This document shows, in pieces, positions 33,735 through 37,021 of a DNA stretch of 37,021 bases. The position numbers and the translations under genes are program-made. Source of the stretch: Smittium culicis. Its lineage: Eukaryota; Kickxellomycota; Harpellomycetes; Harpellales; Legeriomycetaceae. The stretch is taken from contig LSSN01000555.1 in NCBI GenBank assembly GCA_001970855.1, positions 1 through 37,021 on the forward strand. Direction: 5' to 3'. The notes below the pieces were generated by a model that made no database searches, was not told where the DNA came from, and worked only from the letters and a program-made list of their open reading frames with translations. Positions within the stretch are counted from its first letter, which is position 1. Every line of letters starts with the position of its first letter.

Positions 33735-34660
33735 GATGATATAAATATCGGCGATCGCATTGAAATTTTTTTTTAGGTTCGGAGACCAGATTTCTGAATT
33801 CCACATAGGAGTGACCAATTTTATTTTCAGCCGCTAAAGCTTGACCTATATGATTTTTTGCAGGATCAAGTTCCAAAGCTGGAAGCTGTATGGATTCTAT
33901 AACTTTTAACATCCGATATTTACCGAGTTTTGTTCTTCTGATTCCTTATCCATATACTAAAAGTAGCAAGATACTATCTTCTTTTTGGCACTTGATTCAA
34001 ACAAGTCGACGTTTTGAGGAACCCAGATCTTGTTAATTCTCTGGAACGTTGCTTGTGTCAAGGGAAATTCTGTTTGAGCAGTCAATCGGCTTGGAGCATC
34101 CATGGTTTCAGCGTATATGGCACGTATATCACTAATTTTCGGGTATAACTTCATGCAATAAATCCAGATATACTCTGTGATGCTCAGTAAGGCCGGACAA
34201 GTGGTATTACCAATCTTCCTCACGCAGGCAGGCGAGGTTGCGTTGTCTGAATAGAATATCACTGAGCGACAAAAAAACTCTGGAGCTTGAGTGCGTATAA
34301 TATGGCTAACATCACTTTGGAGTTGATATTTTTCGATGTCAGGGATGAAAAACACTGTCCAGAGAAGCAGTGAGATTCCACAAATACCCACCACCCTATA
34401 ACAGATTAACTAGCATCGGATAAAACCTCCATATCTGTATTTACCAGTAGAAAAGAGTTGTCATTCCACTTTGAGCGGTGGTATCTCCAGAATTATAGGT
34501 TGTCCATGGCTTTTGGCGCGAATCGGAGGATTGATGTCCATGTCTTGAGTTTTAAGTATATCTTTTTATTTATCTCCAAAAATCTCCTGATCATAAATCG
34601 ACCAGATAAATTTCACCTAAAATCACCTGTGCCTTCCCAATAAAGCTGCATAGTCCTTTG
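33735..34660 (-). pseudogene. RNase H region of DIRS-like copy B, broken
   Basis: The segment starts around KGLCSFIGKAQ (34660), the RT-RNase H connection. It continues through VIFYSDNATSPACVRKIGN, CPALLSITEYIWIYC and DAPSRLTAQTEFPL to IWVPQNVDLFESSAKK (34394-33957). 'YSDN' supplies a catalytic Asp, and the 'DLFAS..N' ending is typical of DIRS RNase H. After a stop, LWNLILQ and LVTPMWNSEIWSPNL (about 33890-33770) match the conserved tail before the recombinase. The longest open run is 145 codons. Confidence 0.8.
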
Positions 34661-35345
34661 ATAGTTTTATTTCGAGTATTCGATCAGTTTTCAGTTTCCT
34701 ATTATTGATCTCTGACCTTGAAGGATGGTACTTTCAATAAAATATACCTGTTATTGATAAAAATTCCCAGGTGGTCTATTGACTGCCTTCGTATAGTCTC
34801 TCATTTCTCCATATTTATCAGGAATCCAAGTTCCCTGAGATTTTTGTGGATTTCAGTCGTGTGATTACTATTCTTATCTTTCGATTCTCATATTGTCAGG
34901 AGAATGTCGAAGTACTAAACCACTCTGAGGTCACATTTTCGAGCTCACGACAGAACTGGTCTTAGAGCCTTGTAAAAAGTGTACAAATACAGTGATAGAT
35001 CGAATGGTAGTATCCTGGAATGGTACATCTGGCCATTAATTTTGTAGAGTAATAATTTTCGGCATGCTTTGTGCAAAAGAATTTGGAGAGCACCGTTCTT
35101 CATATCCAAGATAGTCCTTAGATTGCCGGTCTTCTTTGTGATACAAATTAACTGGCTGTAAAATACCAGATTCGAGCGATATACTTCTTTGATCTCTTTC
35201 TTCTATAGAAATGAGGCTAATTCCTCTATCAGGACCCTGATTAACTCTTGAATCGACTTTCTCTTGTACCGATGAAGTTTTGATATCAGCTGTAAATTTT
35301 TTCTCAATTGTTAGCTGGACTTATTTGAATCTTGTTCCAGCAACT
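34661..35345 (-). pseudogene. Reverse transcriptase of DIRS-like copy B, broken
   Basis: Readable pieces in order are LIRVLIEELASFL, LVFYSQLICITKKTGNLRTI, INGQMYHSRILPFDLSLYLY, TFYKALRPVL, YFDILL (degraded Y-x-D-D) and TTEIHKNLRELGFLINMEK with IDHLGIFINN. This is the standard RT fingers-palm-thumb order and corresponds block by block to copy A. Several frame changes and stops are needed to follow it. Confidence 0.8.
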
Positions 35346-35589
35346 GGGGCAGATTTTTAAAGAGTATCTTGTACCCTATATCAAAATTTTTCTTGACTTA
35401 CGTACTGTCGGTGAGTCTTTTTCAGGGGTTTCTGAACATTGAAAGACGTCGCTCAACATTAGAGCATCTTCAAGACCTTTGCATCTAGCACCAAAACTCT
35501 ATATGTAAATTTAAGAATTTTTTTATTGATATTAGCTTGTCAGCATTGTAATTCTGCGCCTTTGAATAGTAACCTCCGGAAGGATGTTT

Positions 35590-36225
35590 CTCTAAGTACT
35601 GCTAGCGCCCCTGAAAGGACTCTTTGATCTTGGGATTTTTTTTCTGGTTTCTTGATAGCTAATAGGGTGCCAATCTCCTTTTCATCCATCAGAGGTGCTG
35701 TATTAGATCAAAATAGCTGTATTTTCTTTTCAAATAGTTTCATAATTGCATCCATGTTATTGAGCCGATTATATGTTACATATGATGTAATTTAGAATAT
35801 TATCAGATTCATTGTTACACTAACGCAATTCATGGATCAAAAATGGAGGTTTGCAGAATCTCCTGAATATTTTTATGGAAATAATAGTTAACTGGGCGGG
35901 AAATTTGCGCTAACAAAACTTGAATCCCGTAAAACGATATGTATACTTTCTTCGCTGCTCCCGAAGTTTTATTTTCGAGAAGTGGAGGCAATTAGTTCAT
36001 GCTTCTGCTCTTATGACAACATCGAATAGCTTCCTTTTTCTCTGTATCTTTAAGTGTAGATTTTTAAAGTCTTTCATAATTGACGGGATAGCCTCAGAGA
36101 GCTTGGGAGCAAACGGTAAACCCCATTTCCAGCGTTTTCACTATTAAAAATTTATCTTCGATAGTAGTGGTTTGAGTTGTATACCCACGGTTAAAGCGTT
36201 TAGTTTTTCATTCATTTTTTTTCCA
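35590..36225 (-). pseudogene. Gag-like ORF of DIRS-like copy B, broken
   Basis: LSEAIPSIMKDFKNLHLK (about 36105-36050), FYGIQVLLAQISRPVNYY and FHKNIQEI (about 35945-35870), and MDEKEIGTLLAIKKPEKK (about 35700-35645) parallel copy A's TEALP, ALAQATRPIEYYFHRR and KPLIDKES blocks. Stops lie between them. Position upstream of RT suggests gag; no nucleic-acid-binding motif is visible. Confidence 0.6.
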
Positions 36226-36388
36226 TAGTGGTTATTAGTTGGTCAAATCTATCTTAATACATGTTTAAACTGTATTCTTAATGGCTAAAGACTTGGTTTT
36301 AGAGTTTTAATATGAATTATTCAAGTATTTGATCATTATTCTTTTATTCTCGTAGTGTAACTATGCGAAATAAAAGATGGCAAAGATG

Positions 36389-36496
36389 TTGAGATTACGT
36401 AACTTAGTTCAATATTTATTCAAAAAAAATTTTTCGACCTCCTTATTTTGTAATTTTTAATGTCAATATTTAAATAATAAAGATCACAACACTTAA
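36389..36496 (+). repeat. Right inverted terminal repeat of copy B
   Basis: Partner of 32409-32511; the alignable core is 108 bp. Weaker similarity continues about 60 bases further out to GAATTAG in both arms at nearly equal distance (59 and 60 bases), so the full repeat is probably 200 bp or longer. It lies about 165 bp upstream of the gag-like start and would contain or adjoin the element's promoter. Confidence 0.8.
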
Positions 36497-36748
36497 TGTG
36501 ACCCCATACAATGACGTGTAATGTCAAGATCTGGGTTATAAGAGTGCAAGGCAAGTGAATTAGGAGTTATATTTACTATAAAGATATTTATTTATTACTT
36601 ATTAGAAAGTATACAAGATACTAGATGTCGAATTCAAGACAGGAAAAACGTAACCTTTTTATACTTTTTCCGTTGCTTGGTTTTAGGTCATAAACTTAAA
36701 AGAAAAACTACAGAATAAACTAAAAAGAAAGCTATAGAAAAATATCTG

Positions 36749-36782
36749 TTTGATTACTAATCAAACTTGATTAGTAATCAAA
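36749..36782. repeat. 34-bp palindrome (16-bp perfect arms)
   Basis: TTTGATTACTAATCAA is followed by AC and then its exact reverse complement TTGATTAGTAATCAAA. It could extrude a cruciform or, in RNA, form a hairpin. It sits between copy B's terminal repeat and the heat-shock array. Confidence 0.85.
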
Positions 36783-36852
36783 ATAAATCGTTATCGATGT
36801 TTAAAAATATGAATACGTAAAATTATTACGTAAGAACAATTAAAATCGATAA

Positions 36853-36953
36853 GAAATTTCGGAAATGTTCTAGAACGTTTCATAACATTCTAGAACATTG
36901 CTGCTGATGATATCTGAATATTCTGGAACATTCTAGAATGTTATAGAAAGTTC
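36853..36953. promoter_or_regulatory. Heat-shock-element array (right), 10 + 7 pentamers
   Basis: The first run (36853-36900) keeps one 5-bp register through ten units: GAA, TTC, AAA, TTC, GAA, TTT, TAA, TTC, GAA, TTG. The second (36921-36953) reads TTCtgGAAcaTTCtaGAA then tgTTAtaGAAagTTC, with six of seven units perfect. Tandem inverted nGAAn pentamers are the binding site of heat shock factor. The array is about 350 bp outside the aligned right terminal repeat of copy B. Terminal repeats of Dictyostelium DIRS-1 are known to contain a heat-shock promoter, so a role in element transcription is plausible. Confidence 0.75.
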
Positions 36954-36963
36954 CATTCATGAC

Positions 36964-37021
36964 ATGACCTCCTTTCTTAAGGCTGAGCTCCGTGAAGCAT
37001 TTGTGATGGCTTTGGTTTTCC
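36964..37021 (+). other. Partial ORF at right window edge
   Basis: An ATG 11 bp after the heat-shock array opens a frame (MTSFLKAELREAFVMALVF) that is still open after 19 codons at the window end. The local composition is more GC-rich than the spacers. It may be the start of a heat-regulated ORF, part of another repeat, or chance. It is too short to identify. Confidence 0.2.

Larger units (their letters stand above)
32409..36496 (-). mobile_element. DIRS-like tyrosine-recombinase retroelement, copy B (near-complete, decayed)
   Basis: On the minus strand, in order: right terminal repeat, gag-like ORF, reverse transcriptase, RNase H, tyrosine recombinase, left terminal repeat in inverted orientation. 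DIRS elements integrate with a tyrosine recombinase instead of a DDE integrase and commonly have inverted termini. The recombinase C-terminus and the 'SFIGKAQ' and 'YSDN' landmarks of RT-RNase H support the assignment. Every ORF carries stops or frameshifts, so the copy is inactive. The stated limits are those of the alignable terminal repeats; the true ends may lie further out, possibly including the heat-shock array at 36853-36953. It belongs to the same family as copy A. Confidence 0.85.

Noticed and set aside
32658..36507. GACCCCAT at 36500 and its reverse complement at 32658 as element termini
   Set aside because: Only eight bases match. The longer inverted repeats at 32409-32511 and 36389-36496 are far better supported, and the 32658 site lies just after the recombinase stop.

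Overview
This window looks like nuclear DNA of an AT-rich fungus. The genes use the standard code, are cut by short spliceosomal introns (80-301 bp), and are ordinary fungal/opisthokont housekeeping genes. Long, very AT-rich, gene-poor spacers surround them. A complete SMN-complex gene (Gemin2), dynactin p25 and degenerate DIRS-type retroelements would fit an early-diverging (zygomycete-grade) fungus such as a Kickxellomycotina/Harpellales species. That placement is inference, not proof.

Layout. 1-4.1 kb: AT-rich spacer with no convincing gene. 4.1-6.2 kb: 5' part of a decayed DIRS-like tyrosine-recombinase retroelement on the minus strand (copy A: terminal repeat, gag-like ORF, reverse transcriptase), with a heat-shock-element array beyond its truncated end. 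6.5-7.0 kb: a probable piggyBac-type MITE and a tiny poly(A)-tailed retroposon insertion with a clear target-site duplication. 9.15-9.9 kb: an unrecognised secreted four-cysteine protein. 10.9-11.1 kb: an isolated GC-richer island with several hairpins. 12.4-16.5 kb: VAC14 on the minus strand, with a small 5' exon. 17.0-18.3 kb: a 127-base assembly gap flanked by an exact 564-bp duplication.

19.9-27.4 kb is the gene-dense core: a TesB/ACOT8-type acyl-CoA thioesterase (+), CCDC124/Lso2-like ribosome-associated protein (-), dynactin p25/DCTN5 (+), UTP11 (-) and Gemin2 (+). Strands alternate, giving convergent 3' ends and divergent promoters. The genes belong to different pathways: phosphoinositide metabolism, acyl-CoA hydrolysis, ribosome hibernation, dynein transport, SSU processome and snRNP assembly. 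Their adjacency therefore carries no operon-like meaning.

27.4-32.4 kb is a gene-free AT-rich spacer. It contains a short tandem array in which each ~30-bp unit carries a different palindrome followed by a conserved linker. 32.4-36.5 kb is a second and nearly full-architecture DIRS-like element (copy B, minus strand). It has readable gag, RT, RNase H and tyrosine-recombinase parts and inverted terminal repeats that can be aligned by eye. Just outside its aligned right terminal repeat lie a 34-bp palindrome and two long heat-shock-element arrays. Similar 5-bp-periodic arrays lie beside copy A, which suggests a heat-responsive DIRS-like family, as known for Dictyostelium DIRS-1.

No tRNA, rRNA or CRISPR array was recognised.
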